Source: Gammaproteobacteria bacterium
Lineage (GTDB): Bacteria > Pseudomonadota > Gammaproteobacteria > Thiomicrospirales > Thiomicrospiraceae
Reading direction: 5' to 3'
Assembly (NCBI GenBank): GCA_013153955.1
Contig: JAADDM010000156.1
Location: 1 to 9,128, forward strand
Length of the DNA stretch: 9,128 nt
Of the stretch, positions 1 through 6,939 are shown one piece after another. Below the pieces are notes generated by a model, which was not told the origin of the DNA, made no database searches, and saw only the letters and a program-made list of their open reading frames with translations. The position numbers and the translations under genes were made by a program. How positions within the stretch are numbered: the first letter of the stretch is position 1; every line of letters begins with the position of its first letter.

Positions 1-1017
1 CATGACCCTTTTGTTGATTTAGTACCGCCACAGGGGATTAAATTAACCCCTAAACACTATGCTTACCTAAAAATTTCAGAAGGGTGTAACCACCGTTGTA
101 CTTTCTGTATTATTCCCTCCATGCGAGGCGACTTAGTAAGCCGTCCTGTATCAGAGGTTCTGAATGAAGCTAAGCGGTTAAAAGAGGCTGGCGTGAAAGA
201 GTTATTAGTCGTCTCTCAAGATACTGCTGCTTATGGTGTGGATGTTAAGTATAAAACCGAATTTGCAGAAGGTCGTCCGACCAAAACGTCGATGACAGGT
301 TTATCTGAGGCGCTTGGCGAGCTAGGGGGCGTAGATAATTTTTGGATCAGATTGCACTATGTTTACCCTTACCCAAATGTAGAAGAGGTTATTCCTCTGA
401 TGGTTGAAGGCAAAATTTTGCCTTATTTAGATATGCCGCTACAGCATGCCAATGCACGTGTTTTAAAAGCGATGAAGCGCCCAGGAAATGTAGAGAAAAC
501 CCTTGAACGCATTAAAAAATGGCGAGCAGCCGTTCCAAATTTGACCATTCGTTCTACCTTTATTGTCGGGTTTCCCGGTGAGACGGAAGAGGAGTTTCAA
601 GAACTATTAGACTTTCTTGAAGCCGCTCAGCTTGATAGAGTCGGTTGTTTCCAATACTCTCCAGTTACGGGGGCGGTGGCCAACGACATTGCTGAAGCGA
701 TTCCTGATGAAATCAAACAGGCGCGTTATGATCGATTTATGGCTGCTCAGCAGGTGATTAGTACAGCTAAAATGCAGGCAAAAATTGGACTTACGATGCA
801 GGTGTTAGTGGATAAAGTGGACCATGAAGGCGCTGTTGCACGTTCACCTGCTGATGCCCCTGAAATTGATGGACTGGTTTTTATTGAGGGCGGAACAGGG
901 TTAATTCCGGGTCAATTTGTGAATGTTGAAATTATTGATGCCAATGAGTACGATTTATGGGCCAAACCTGTTGAGTCAGCCAAGCCAAAAGCAGCATCTT
1001 GTATTGAACTTGCTTAA
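1..1017 (+). CDS. rimO: Ribosomal protein S12 methylthiotransferase RimO (5' truncated)
   Basis: RimO is a radical-SAM enzyme that adds a methylthio group to a conserved aspartate of ribosomal protein S12. The reading frame is open from base 1 and gives 338 residues; E. coli RimO has about 440, so roughly the first hundred residues (the N-terminal UPF0004 domain) lie outside the window. The radical-SAM cysteines C-x3-C-x2-C fall at partial-protein residues 29, 33 and 36, in the RimO-typical string CNHRCTFCIIPSMRG. The SAM-barrel strings LVVSQDTAAYG and FIVGFPGETEEEF follow. From about residue 260 to 325 there is a TRAM domain, the substrate-binding module of this family. The first in-frame ATG (121) lies inside the catalytic motif and is not the start. 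RIIPSMRGDLVSRP-type wording favours RimO over its tRNA paralogue MiaB. The stop is followed 19 bases later by a small exported-protein gene, probably cotranscribed. Confidence 0.96.
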   Translation, partial: HDPFVDLVPPQGIKLTPKHYAYLKISEGCNHRCTFCIIPSMRGDLVSRPVSEVLNEAKRLKEAGVKELLVVSQDTAAYGVDVKYKTEFAEGRPTKTSMTGLSEALGELGGVDNFWIRLHYVYPYPNVEEVIPLMVEGKILPYLDMPLQHANARVLKAMKRPGNVEKTLERIKKWRAAVPNLTIRSTFIVGFPGETEEEFQELLDFLEAAQLDRVGCFQYSPVTGAVANDIAEAIPDEIKQARYDRFMAAQQVISTAKMQAKIGLTMQVLVDKVDHEGAVARSPADAPEIDGLVFIEGGTGLIPGQFVNVEIIDANEYDLWAKPVESAKPKAASCIELA

Positions 1018-1036
1018 GCGAAAGAGAGGAGTAAAG

Positions 1037-1528
1037 ATGACAGACTATTTAAAAGGGTATATTAAAGGACTGGCAGTGGGTATTTTGTGCGCCAGTTTTT
1101 CAGTTTCAGTTTCAGCTCAGGCATTTTCTTTACCAGAACTTGATGATCAGTGGGGTGAACAGTTAACGCAGCCCGTTGCGTCTGAGTGGGTTATTTTATC
1201 AACCGGAAAGTCGGGAGGTGGATTGGTTAAAGAGGTGCTAACAGCATTAGAGATTAAGGATCTATCGGCACTGAATATTCGATATGTGTCTGATATATCG
1301 GGTATGCCAAGCTTTATCACTAACTGGATTGCGCTCCCTAAGATGCAAACATTGCCGTTTAAGATTTATTTGGATAAAACAGGAGATGCCACTCGTGAAT
1401 GGCCGCGTAAAGAGGGATTTGTTTCTGTTTTTAATATCGCTGATTCAGAGGTGGGTGAAACGCTTTATTTTGACGATGAAACAGCCCTAAAGCAGTTTAT
1501 TCTTAAGGTTAAAGCCTCCGTTAAATAG
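1037..1528 (+). CDS. Small exported protein of unknown function, possible thioredoxin-like fold
   Basis: I do not recognise a named family. The 163-residue protein starts with a typical signal peptide: a Lys near the N-terminus, a hydrophobic stretch at residues 11-24 and likely cleavage after the VSA or AQA triplets at residues 27-29. LC at 17-18 is not a good lipobox, so a soluble periplasmic protein is more likely than a lipoprotein. The ATG at 1037 is preferred over an in-frame ATG at 923 that lies inside rimO, because GAGAGGAG (1024-1031) sits at good distance and the signal peptide begins there. The mature part contains YVSDISGMPSFIT (83-95), ALPKM (99-103), LPFKIYLD (106-113) and WPRKEG (122-127). 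A beta-strand followed by a Gly-Met-Pro turn and a second strand with LD recalls thioredoxin-like proteins, but there is no CxxC pair; the only Cys is in the signal peptide. Redox chemistry is therefore not supported. It is probably cotranscribed with rimO and ended by the terminator at 1556. Confidence 0.85.
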   Translation: MTDYLKGYIKGLAVGILCASFSVSVSAQAFSLPELDDQWGEQLTQPVASEWVILSTGKSGGGLVKEVLTALEIKDLSALNIRYVSDISGMPSFITNWIALPKMQTLPFKIYLDKTGDATREWPRKEGFVSVFNIADSEVGETLYFDDETALKQFILKVKASVK

Positions 1529-1555
1529 GGCGTGAGTTTGTTTAGTTGTATCAGT

Positions 1556-1594
1556 AAGCGGTTGATTTAGCTTTAAATCAACCGCTTTTTTTTT
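1556..1594 (+). terminator. Strong intrinsic terminator after the rimO unit
   Basis: A perfect 14-bp stem (AAGCGGTTGATTTA at 1556-1569 with TAAATCAACCGCTT at 1574-1587) closes a 4-base GCTT loop and runs straight into nine T residues (1586-1594). It lies 28 bases after the stop of the small exported protein and should end the rimO transcript. The reverse strand lacks a comparable U-tract, so it is read as plus-strand only. Confidence 0.93.
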
Positions 1595-1642
1595 ACCTAA
1601 CTTATGATCGAGTTTTTTTGTCTTTCCGAATCGATTATGAGC

Positions 1643-1660
1643 ACATCTCTCTGGAGATGT
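1643..1660. other. Short hairpin / operator-like inverted repeat
   Basis: ACATCTC (1643-1649) and GAGATGT (1654-1660) form a perfect 7-bp inverted repeat around TCTG, followed by TTT. It could be a weak second terminator or a protein-binding site 60 bases upstream of the sigma-54-like promoter, where an activator site would be expected. Only the repeat itself is seen; the function is inferred. Confidence 0.3.
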
Positions 1661-1722
1661 TTTCCGTTAATACTCTTTCTTAATGCGCTAAGTAAATCAT
1701 GTTGTCTTTGGCTTTAGGTAGC

Positions 1723-1738
1723 TGGCTTATATTTTGCT
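1723..1738 (+). promoter_or_regulatory. Candidate sigma-54 (RpoN) promoter for the chemoreceptor
   Basis: TGGC at 1723-1726 and TTGC at 1734-1737 give the GG-N10-GC spacing required of -24/-12 promoters, followed by a T run as in the consensus. The ACG after TGGC is not matched (TTA instead). Transcription would start near 1749, leaving about 150 bases of untranslated leader. A sigma-70 -10-like TATATT overlaps at 1728-1733 but has no good -35 at the right distance. Control of motility genes by RpoN is common in gammaproteobacteria. Confidence 0.38.
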
Positions 1739-1798
1739 TTTATCGATCAGTCTACGTGGAATATTGTTTTTATTTAGTTGGCTTACACGGAAAAAATA

Positions 1799-1816
1799 GG
1801 GACGCTATGCGGTCTC
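1799..1816 (+). other. Hairpin in the chemoreceptor 5' leader
   Basis: GGGACGC (1799-1805) pairs with GCGGTCTC (1809-1816) around a TAT loop, with one bulged G and one G-U pair. It lies in a GC-richer patch of an otherwise AT-rich leader. GGGACGC is reminiscent of part of the cyclic-di-GMP-I (GEMM) core, but the other conserved GEMM segments are absent, so I do not call a riboswitch. Confidence 0.22.
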
Positions 1817-1901
1817 AATTATTTTTGAAGGCGGAGCTGGCCACTGAAACATCTAAGTAGTCATCAATTAACTTTTTTAAAGCGTGAATGGGGTTCCCTG
1901 T

Positions 1902-4358
1902 ATGACAACGAATATTAATACTGTTTTAACCAATATGACCATTCGGTCAAAGCTTCTTATTTTAGTGTTCATTCCTTTGATATTAGCACTCTATTTTGGT
2001 AGCGCCGCGACGTTAAGTGCGTATAGCACTCAGAAAGAGATGGATCGTCTGAGCAGTTTGATTGCATTAGGTGCTGATATGACAGCTCTGGTGCATGAGT
2101 CACAAAAAGAACGTGGCATGACGGCGGGTTATATTGGTTCAAACGGAGCTAAATTCAAGGATAAACTGCCTAAACAGTATGCGCTGTTTGATGATAGGCG
2201 AGGGGAGCTGTTAGCGAAAATAAATGCCTTTGATCGTGGTTTATTTGGCAAGGAGCTCGAGCAAAAAATAGAGAGTGCATTGCAGCATTTGGCGAAGACG
2301 GATGAAATTAGACAATCTGTTATAGAGCTAAAAATTCCGCTTGGAGAGGCTTTGGCACACTATACAACGCTCAATGCACAGATGATTGCTAACTTAGAAT
2401 ATTTATCTCATATTAGTACCGAGGCTGAAGTTACTGGAAAACTGATTGCATTGACAAATTTTTTGCAGTCTAAAGAGCGTGCTGGAATTGAGCGAGCAGT
2501 ATTAACCAATACGTTTGCCCGTGATAAGTTTTCACCCGACTTTTACAAAAAATTTGTCAGTTTAGTCTCAGCACAAGATAGTTTTATGTATGTGTTTAGA
2601 GCCAATGCTTCAGAAGATAATGCACTTTTTTATAATGAAGCGATGAAACACCCTTCTATTTCTGATGTGGCATCAATGAGAGAGGTGGCGCATAAAAAAT
2701 CTTTTACTGGTGGGTTTGGTATTGATGCAGGTCATTGGTTTGAGACCATGACTCAGAAGATTAACCAGTTAAAAGCCATTGAAAATACGCTCACACAGGA
2801 TCTGCTAAAACGTGCTGACGAGATCGCGGCAAATAAATACTTTACCTTTATGCTGGATGCAATTTCGATGGTTGTTGGACTGAGTTTAGTCTTACTCTTA
2901 TCCTCAACGATTCTAAGAAATATTCATAAGTCCGTGAGTGCGATCAAAAAGACCATGCATGATATTGAATCAACAGGAGATTTGTCCCTTCAGAGCCCAG
3001 TGTACGGGAGTGATGAATTTGCTGAAATTTCAAGCGCATACAATCGGTTTACGGGAAATTTAAGAGTGCTTATTGACAGTTCAAACGAGGTGCTGATGTG
3101 TATTTCGAATGGGGATTTTTCAGCGCGAATGACCCAGAGTGCCGAAGGCGATTTAGAGCGCTTAAAGCAAGGAGTAAATGGCTCTGCCGAGAGTGTTGAT
3201 TTTATGATTAAAGAACTTTCTAAAGTGATGGACTCTTTATCCCAAGGGCGGTTTGATGTGCAGATGGATAAAAATGTCCCTGAGAGCTTTAGGAATAAGG
3301 TTGATTCGGCGCTATCCGTGATTGGAGGGGCTATTGCTGAAATTAATGGGGTCATGGCATCGATGTCTCAAGGAGACTTCTCTTCTCGTTTAACAGTCGA
3401 AGTCCCTGGGGACCTTGACTTGATGAAAATCTCTGTAAATCATGCGCTAATCCACCTTGAAGCAGGCGTCTCGGAGGTGAATAGTGTGATGAATGCTCAG
3501 GCCAGTGGAGATTTAACATTACGGATAAACGGCGACTATGCCGGTGCATTGGATGCATTGAAGCAAGCTGCTAACAACAGTGTAGAGCAAACTCATAAGG
3601 CCATCTCACAAGTAAAGCAAACGGCGACTACGGTTCATACAAGCTCGTCTGAAATTGCAGAGGGCAGTAACAGACTCTCGTCTCGTGTTCATCAGCAGGC
3701 GGCTGCGCTGGAGCAAACAGCTTCTGCTATGGAGCAGATTACGGCGACCATTGAGCAGTCAACCACATTAGCGGAGCAAGCATCTATTTTGTCGATGGAT
3801 GCGAGAAAATCTTCTAAGATGGGCGCTGATGTCATGGCTGAAACCGTCGTAGCAATGGATAGAATTAATGAGGTATCGGTAAGTATTAACGATATTATCT
3901 CTTTAATTGATACCATCGCGTTTCAGACAAACTTACTGGCTCTGAATGCTGCTGTAGAGGCGGCACGTGCAGGGGAGCATGGACGTGGTTTTGCCGTGGT
4001 CGCAGGTGAGGTTAGAAATCTTGCTGGGCGTTCGGCAGATGCGGCTAAAGAGATTAAAAGCTTAATTGAGCGAACCAACATTGAAGTTGCTTCGGGATCA
4101 AAACTGGTGAAATCCTCCGGAGATGCGCTGGATAATATTAATATTCAGATTAAGAAAATATCGTCTATGGTGTCAGAAATCGCTTCGGGCTCAAAAGAGC
4201 AAGCTATTGGCGTGAGTCAGGTTAATATTGCCATTGCAACTTTGGATAAAAATACTCAAGAAAACGCTTCACTCGTCAAAGAGACCTCAAGTGCCTCGTT
4301 AAATATGGCGGAAGAAGCGGCGACACTGGATAAAGTCGTGGCGAGGTTTAAAATTTAA
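1902..4358 (+). CDS. Methyl-accepting chemotaxis protein with NIT sensor and HAMP array
   Basis: This is an 818-residue membrane chemoreceptor that would signal to CheA/CheW. Membrane segment 1 spans about residues 16-39. The periplasmic domain (about 55-290) carries two motifs of the NIT nitrate/nitrite-sensing family: ESQKERGMTAGYIG (66-79) and LQSKERAGIERAVL (188-201). Membrane segment 2 spans about 315-338. A HAMP domain and further HAMP-like units follow, marked by TGDL, NGDF, QGRF, QGDF and SGDL with their glycines at 359, 404, 449, 491 and 536, a period near 45. The cytoplasmic domain has a methylation-type helix (QQAAALEQTASAMEQ, 598-612) and the near-invariant tip IAFQTNLLALNAAVEAARAG (672-691). 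There is no C-terminal CheR-binding pentapeptide; the protein ends VARFKI. ATG 1902 is chosen over GTG 1884 because GGGG (1890-1893) lies 8 bases upstream and GTG has no ribosome-binding site. Nitrate/nitrite as ligand is inferred from the family. No che genes adjoin it, and no strong terminator is visible after the stop. Confidence 0.95.
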   Translation: MTTNINTVLTNMTIRSKLLILVFIPLILALYFGSAATLSAYSTQKEMDRLSSLIALGADMTALVHESQKERGMTAGYIGSNGAKFKDKLPKQYALFDDRRGELLAKINAFDRGLFGKELEQKIESALQHLAKTDEIRQSVIELKIPLGEALAHYTTLNAQMIANLEYLSHISTEAEVTGKLIALTNFLQSKERAGIERAVLTNTFARDKFSPDFYKKFVSLVSAQDSFMYVFRANASEDNALFYNEAMKHPSISDVASMREVAHKKSFTGGFGIDAGHWFETMTQKINQLKAIENTLTQDLLKRADEIAANKYFTFMLDAISMVVGLSLVLLLSSTILRNIHKSVSAIKKTMHDIESTGDLSLQSPVYGSDEFAEISSAYNRFTGNLRVLIDSSNEVLMCISNGDFSARMTQSAEGDLERLKQGVNGSAESVDFMIKELSKVMDSLSQGRFDVQMDKNVPESFRNKVDSALSVIGGAIAEINGVMASMSQGDFSSRLTVEVPGDLDLMKISVNHALIHLEAGVSEVNSVMNAQASGDLTLRINGDYAGALDALKQAANNSVEQTHKAISQVKQTATTVHTSSSEIAEGSNRLSSRVHQQAAALEQTASAMEQITATIEQSTTLAEQASILSMDARKSSKMGADVMAETVVAMDRINEVSVSINDIISLIDTIAFQTNLLALNAAVEAARAGEHGRGFAVVAGEVRNLAGRSADAAKEIKSLIERTNIEVASGSKLVKSSGDALDNINIQIKKISSMVSEIASGSKEQAIGVSQVNIAIATLDKNTQENASLVKETSSASLNMAEEAATLDKVVARFKI

Positions 4359-4493
4359 AGTGCCTACTTCTTAGGCCTGTTTAACGCGCTATCATGCCAC
4401 TTTGTTTCGTGTTTTTTTCATGTTACAAGGTGGTTTTTTGGTTTTATGGCATGAGGAGCCTCGCTTCTTTCTGTTTTATATGGGTAGAATGTA

Positions 4494-4994
4494 ATGACGC
4501 AATGTATAGGCTTTCCGCCAATTATTCCCGCTCACCCAAAGATACTTATTTTAGGGACAATGCCCAGTGTTCAGTCAATAGAGGATGCTTTTTATTACGC
4601 CCATCCAAGGAATGCTTTTTGGCCGATTATTGGGTCGCTTCTGTCACAGGAGTTGGTGTCGATCGAGGATAAACGGGGGGCGTGTGCAGCATTGGGGATA
4701 TTACTGTGGGATGTGCTACAGAGTTGTGAGCGTAAGGGCAGCTTAGACAGTGCCATTAAACAGCCCGAAGCCAATGATTTTGAATACCTATTTACTCAAT
4801 ACCCGAGTATTCATGCGGTATTGTTTAACGGCCAGGCCGCATTTAAACTGTTTAAAAAAGAGGTGCTGAAGAAGCAAGCGATACCTGAATCATTAGTGTT
4901 CATGATATTGCCCTCAACCAGTCCTGCCTATGCGGCAATAACCTTTGAAGATAAGCGGTTGTTATGGCAAGAAAAATTATCTAATTTAAGTTAA
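4494..4994 (+). CDS. DNA-deoxyinosine (hypoxanthine) glycosylase, UDG family 6
   Basis: This 166-residue cytoplasmic enzyme belongs to the uracil-DNA glycosylase superfamily, family 6 (HDG). That family removes hypoxanthine, the product of adenine deamination, from DNA to start base excision repair. Motif 1 region GTMPS is at residues 21-25, YYAHPRNAFW at 34-43, LWDVLQSCERKGSLDSAI at 71-88, FNG at 111-113 and motif 2 LPSTSPA at 139-145. The Asn in HPRN (N40) probably corresponds to the key residue of the family; this is from recollection. The length is normal for the family. ATG 4494 has only a weak GGGTA (4482-4486) upstream, but the conserved GFPPI opening follows within five residues, and an ATG at 4451 is out of frame. 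The gene stands alone between the chemoreceptor and trhP, 111 bases before the latter. Uracil activity cannot be judged from sequence. Confidence 0.9.
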   Translation: MTQCIGFPPIIPAHPKILILGTMPSVQSIEDAFYYAHPRNAFWPIIGSLLSQELVSIEDKRGACAALGILLWDVLQSCERKGSLDSAIKQPEANDFEYLFTQYPSIHAVLFNGQAAFKLFKKEVLKKQAIPESLVFMILPSTSPAYAAITFEDKRLLWQEKLSNLS

Positions 4995-5093
4995 AATACG
5001 CCGTTACCTTTTTGAGGTTTCGAATACGGCCGCTATTCAAGTCACTATCGAAGTCATTAAAAGTCCTTTTTTTAACTCTATTCACTCATTATT

Positions 5094-5098
5094 AGGAG
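5094..5098 (+). promoter_or_regulatory. Shine-Dalgarno that fixes the TTG start of trhP
   Basis: AGGAG ends 7 bases before TTG at 5106. No in-frame ATG occurs before 5175, which lies beyond the conserved ELLSPAGTLKN opening of the family, so the TTG start is needed and is well supported. Confidence 0.85.
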
Positions 5099-5105
5099 AT
5101 TTGCC

Positions 5106-6665
5106 TTGAAAGCAGACAACCTTAAAAACGACGTTCACTCAGAACTTCTTTCGCCAGCGGGCACCCTTAAAAACATGGAGTATGCTTTTGCATACGGAGC
5201 GGACGCGGTGTATGCCGGCCAGCCACGTTATAGCTTGCGAGTGCGTAATAATGAGTTTGATGAAGAGAATCTTAAAAAAGGGATTGATAGAGCGCACGAA
5301 TTAGGCAAAAAATTCTACGTGGTCAGTAATATCGCCGCACATAACTCTAAGGTTAATACCTATATGAGAGACATTGCGCCGGTTATTGCGATGAAGCCGG
5401 ATGCGCTGATTATGTCAGATCCAGGCTTGATTTCGATGGTACATGAACTCTATCCAGAACAAGAAATTCACCTGTCGGTTCAGTCTAATGCTGTTAACTG
5501 GGCAACCGTTAAGTTTTGGTATAAAAACGGTGTACGCCGTGTGGTGCTGTCTCGTGAACTCTCCATGCAAGAGATCCGTGAAATTGGCGAAAAAGTCCCC
5601 GAGATGGAGCTTGAAGTCTTTGTGCATGGCGCACTGTGTATCGCTTACTCGGGGCGTTGTCTATTATCGGGTTACATCAATAAACGAGATGCTAACCAGG
5701 GAACCTGTACCAATGCGTGTCGTTGGAACTATAAAACCTACGAGGCGAAAGAGGATATTACAGGGGATGCTGTCGGCGTGCCTAAAATCGAAATTGCCAA
5801 TATTGACAATATTACCGACCTAACGATTGAAACCAATGTGCCAGAAGCCCCGAATGTAGATGCATACATCAACTCAGATGTAGAGCAAGTTGCGCCGACA
5901 TTAGGGGAAGGTTCAACCACTGAGAAGATGATGTTGCTTGAGGAAGAGGGGCGACCGGGTGAGTTTATGCCAGCCTTTGAAGATGAGCACGGCACTTATA
6001 TTATGAACTCGAAAGATTTACGAGCCGTTGAGTTGATTCCTGAGATGGTTGAAGCCGGGGTTCACTCTTTAAAAATAGAAGGGCGTACTAAGTCGCATTA
6101 TTATGTCGCGCGTACGGCTCAGGTCTATCGTAAAGCGATTGATGATGCGGTAGAAGGTAAACCATTTGATACCAACTTATTAGCCGATTTAGAGAGTCTA
6201 GCCAGCCGTGGCTATACAGAAGGGTTCTTACGTCGTCATGTACACTCAGAGTATCAGAACTATGAATACGGTGTGTCCAAGTCAGATCGCCAGCGGTTTG
6301 TTGGAGAGGTTATCTCTGTGGGTGAGCGAGAGGGTGAGAGCTATCTTGAAGTTGATGTTAAAAACAAGTTTTGTGTAGGCGATTCATTAGAGATTATGAG
6401 TCCTGTTGGCAATGTCTCAATGGTACTGCCTAGTCTGCGTACGCATCATGATGAAGACGTTGATTGTGCTAAAGGCTCTGGTTGGATTGTACGTATCCCC
6501 AACCCCTTCAAAGATGTCTCTGAAGACATTTTAAAGTTTGGTCTAGTTATGCGTAATGAGTCTTGGGGCGGTGATGTCAAGCGCGACTCAGCTGCTCGTA
6601 AGGTCAAAGATGAGCAGGATGCTAAAGATTTAGTCAGTCGTGCTTCTGCTCAAGTGACAGACTAG
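5106..6665 (+). CDS. trhP: tRNA hydroxylation protein TrhP (YegQ), U32 family
   Basis: TrhP (formerly YegQ, peptidase family U32) takes part in 5-hydroxyuridine formation at position 34 of certain tRNAs; the older 'peptidase/collagenase' label is probably wrong for it. The protein has 519 residues. It opens with ELLSPAGTLKNMEYAFAYG (13-31), where the family begins. The U32 signature runs from E170 to S188 with C178 and C185, followed by C201 and C205; four such cysteines bind a [4Fe-4S] cluster in relatives such as UbiU/UbiV. The strings SGYINKRDANQGTCTNACRW, AFEDEHGTYIMNSKDLRA (290-307) and SLKIEGRTKS (321-330) are diagnostic of YegQ. It is longer than E. coli YegQ (about 450 as I recall). 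The extra length is an acidic stretch around residues 217-262, plus a charged tail after about residue 488 rich in Lys, Asp and Ala. Start is TTG with a good AGGAG. yfhL follows after 16 bases and is almost certainly cotranscribed. Confidence 0.95.
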   Translation: MKADNLKNDVHSELLSPAGTLKNMEYAFAYGADAVYAGQPRYSLRVRNNEFDEENLKKGIDRAHELGKKFYVVSNIAAHNSKVNTYMRDIAPVIAMKPDALIMSDPGLISMVHELYPEQEIHLSVQSNAVNWATVKFWYKNGVRRVVLSRELSMQEIREIGEKVPEMELEVFVHGALCIAYSGRCLLSGYINKRDANQGTCTNACRWNYKTYEAKEDITGDAVGVPKIEIANIDNITDLTIETNVPEAPNVDAYINSDVEQVAPTLGEGSTTEKMMLLEEEGRPGEFMPAFEDEHGTYIMNSKDLRAVELIPEMVEAGVHSLKIEGRTKSHYYVARTAQVYRKAIDDAVEGKPFDTNLLADLESLASRGYTEGFLRRHVHSEYQNYEYGVSKSDRQRFVGEVISVGEREGESYLEVDVKNKFCVGDSLEIMSPVGNVSMVLPSLRTHHDEDVDCAKGSGWIVRIPNPFKDVSEDILKFGLVMRNESWGGDVKRDSAARKVKDEQDAKDLVSRASAQVTD

Positions 6666-6681
6666 TTAAAGGCGTTTTTCA

Positions 6682-6939
6682 ATGGCTTTAAAAATTATTA
6701 AGGGCTGCATAAATTGCGATATGTGTGAGCCTGAATGCCCGAATAAAGCGATTTATTTTGGTGAAAAAATCTATGAGATAGACCCTGACCTGTGTACCGA
6801 GTGTGTAGGGTTTTACGACACGCCCACCTGTTTAAGTGTCTGTCCGATTGATTGTATTATCACTGACCCCGACCGAGTAGAGGATAAAGAGAGTCTTTAT
6901 CAAAAATTCGAGCAGTTAGTCAAAGAGGATAAAATATAG
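6682..6939 (+). CDS. yfhL: YfhL-family 2[4Fe-4S] ferredoxin
   Basis: This 85-residue ferredoxin carries two [4Fe-4S] clusters, of the Allochromatium vinosum / YfhL type. The first set is C9-x2-C12-x2-C15-x3-C19-Pro. The second is C38-x2-C41-x8-C50-x3-C54-Pro, with the 8-residue insertion that distinguishes this type from clostridial ferredoxins. The opening KGCINCDMCEPECPNKAI and the close KEDKI match E. coli YfhL (86 residues) very closely. An additional Cys58 follows the last cluster ligand. AAAGG (6668-6672) lies 9 bases before the ATG. The gene is 16 bases behind trhP. I infer that the ferredoxin feeds electrons to, or supports the cluster of, TrhP, since tRNA hydroxylation needs redox chemistry; the sequence alone does not prove it. 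Confidence 0.95.
   Translation: MALKIIKGCINCDMCEPECPNKAIYFGEKIYEIDPDLCTECVGFYDTPTCLSVCPIDCIITDPDRVEDKESLYQKFEQLVKEDKI

Larger units (their letters stand above)
1595..1901 (+). other. Leader/promoter region of the chemoreceptor gene
   Basis: There is no convincing gene in these 307 bases. They contain a 7-bp hairpin at 1643-1660, a sigma-54-like promoter at 1723-1738, and a more GC-rich patch at about 1799-1852 with a compact hairpin (1799-1816) just upstream of the chemoreceptor start. The rest is AT-rich, as expected of a promoter region. The preceding terminator isolates this region from rimO, so the chemoreceptor must be transcribed from here. Confidence 0.6.

Noticed and set aside
1793..1860. 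Cyclic-di-GMP-I (GEMM) or other known riboswitch before the chemoreceptor
   Set aside because: GGGACGC and GGCCACTGAAAC fragments resemble pieces of GEMM, glycine and cobalamin elements, but the remaining conserved segments and paired stems of each class are missing.
1884..1901. GTG 1884 as the chemoreceptor start
   Set aside because: There is no ribosome-binding site upstream of it; ATG 1902 has GGGG at suitable distance and gives a normal N-terminus before the first membrane segment.
2990..3916. Three minus-strand open frames inside the chemoreceptor gene
   Set aside because: They are antisense shadows of a clearly coding plus-strand domain array and have no recognisable protein features.
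4362..4376. Terminator directly after the chemoreceptor
   Set aside because: The GCCTA/TAGGC stem is only 5 bp and lacks a proper T-tract.
4392..4454. Inverted repeat TCATGCCA / TGGCATGA with a 47-base spacer
   Set aside because: Eight-base arms at that spacing are weak, are not followed by a T run after the second arm, and may be chance.
4394..4672. Plus-strand open frame of 92 codons overlapping the glycosylase start
   Set aside because: It overlaps the glycosylase in another frame, has a Cys/Phe-rich composition without family resemblance, and its downstream part is the shadow of conserved glycosylase codons.
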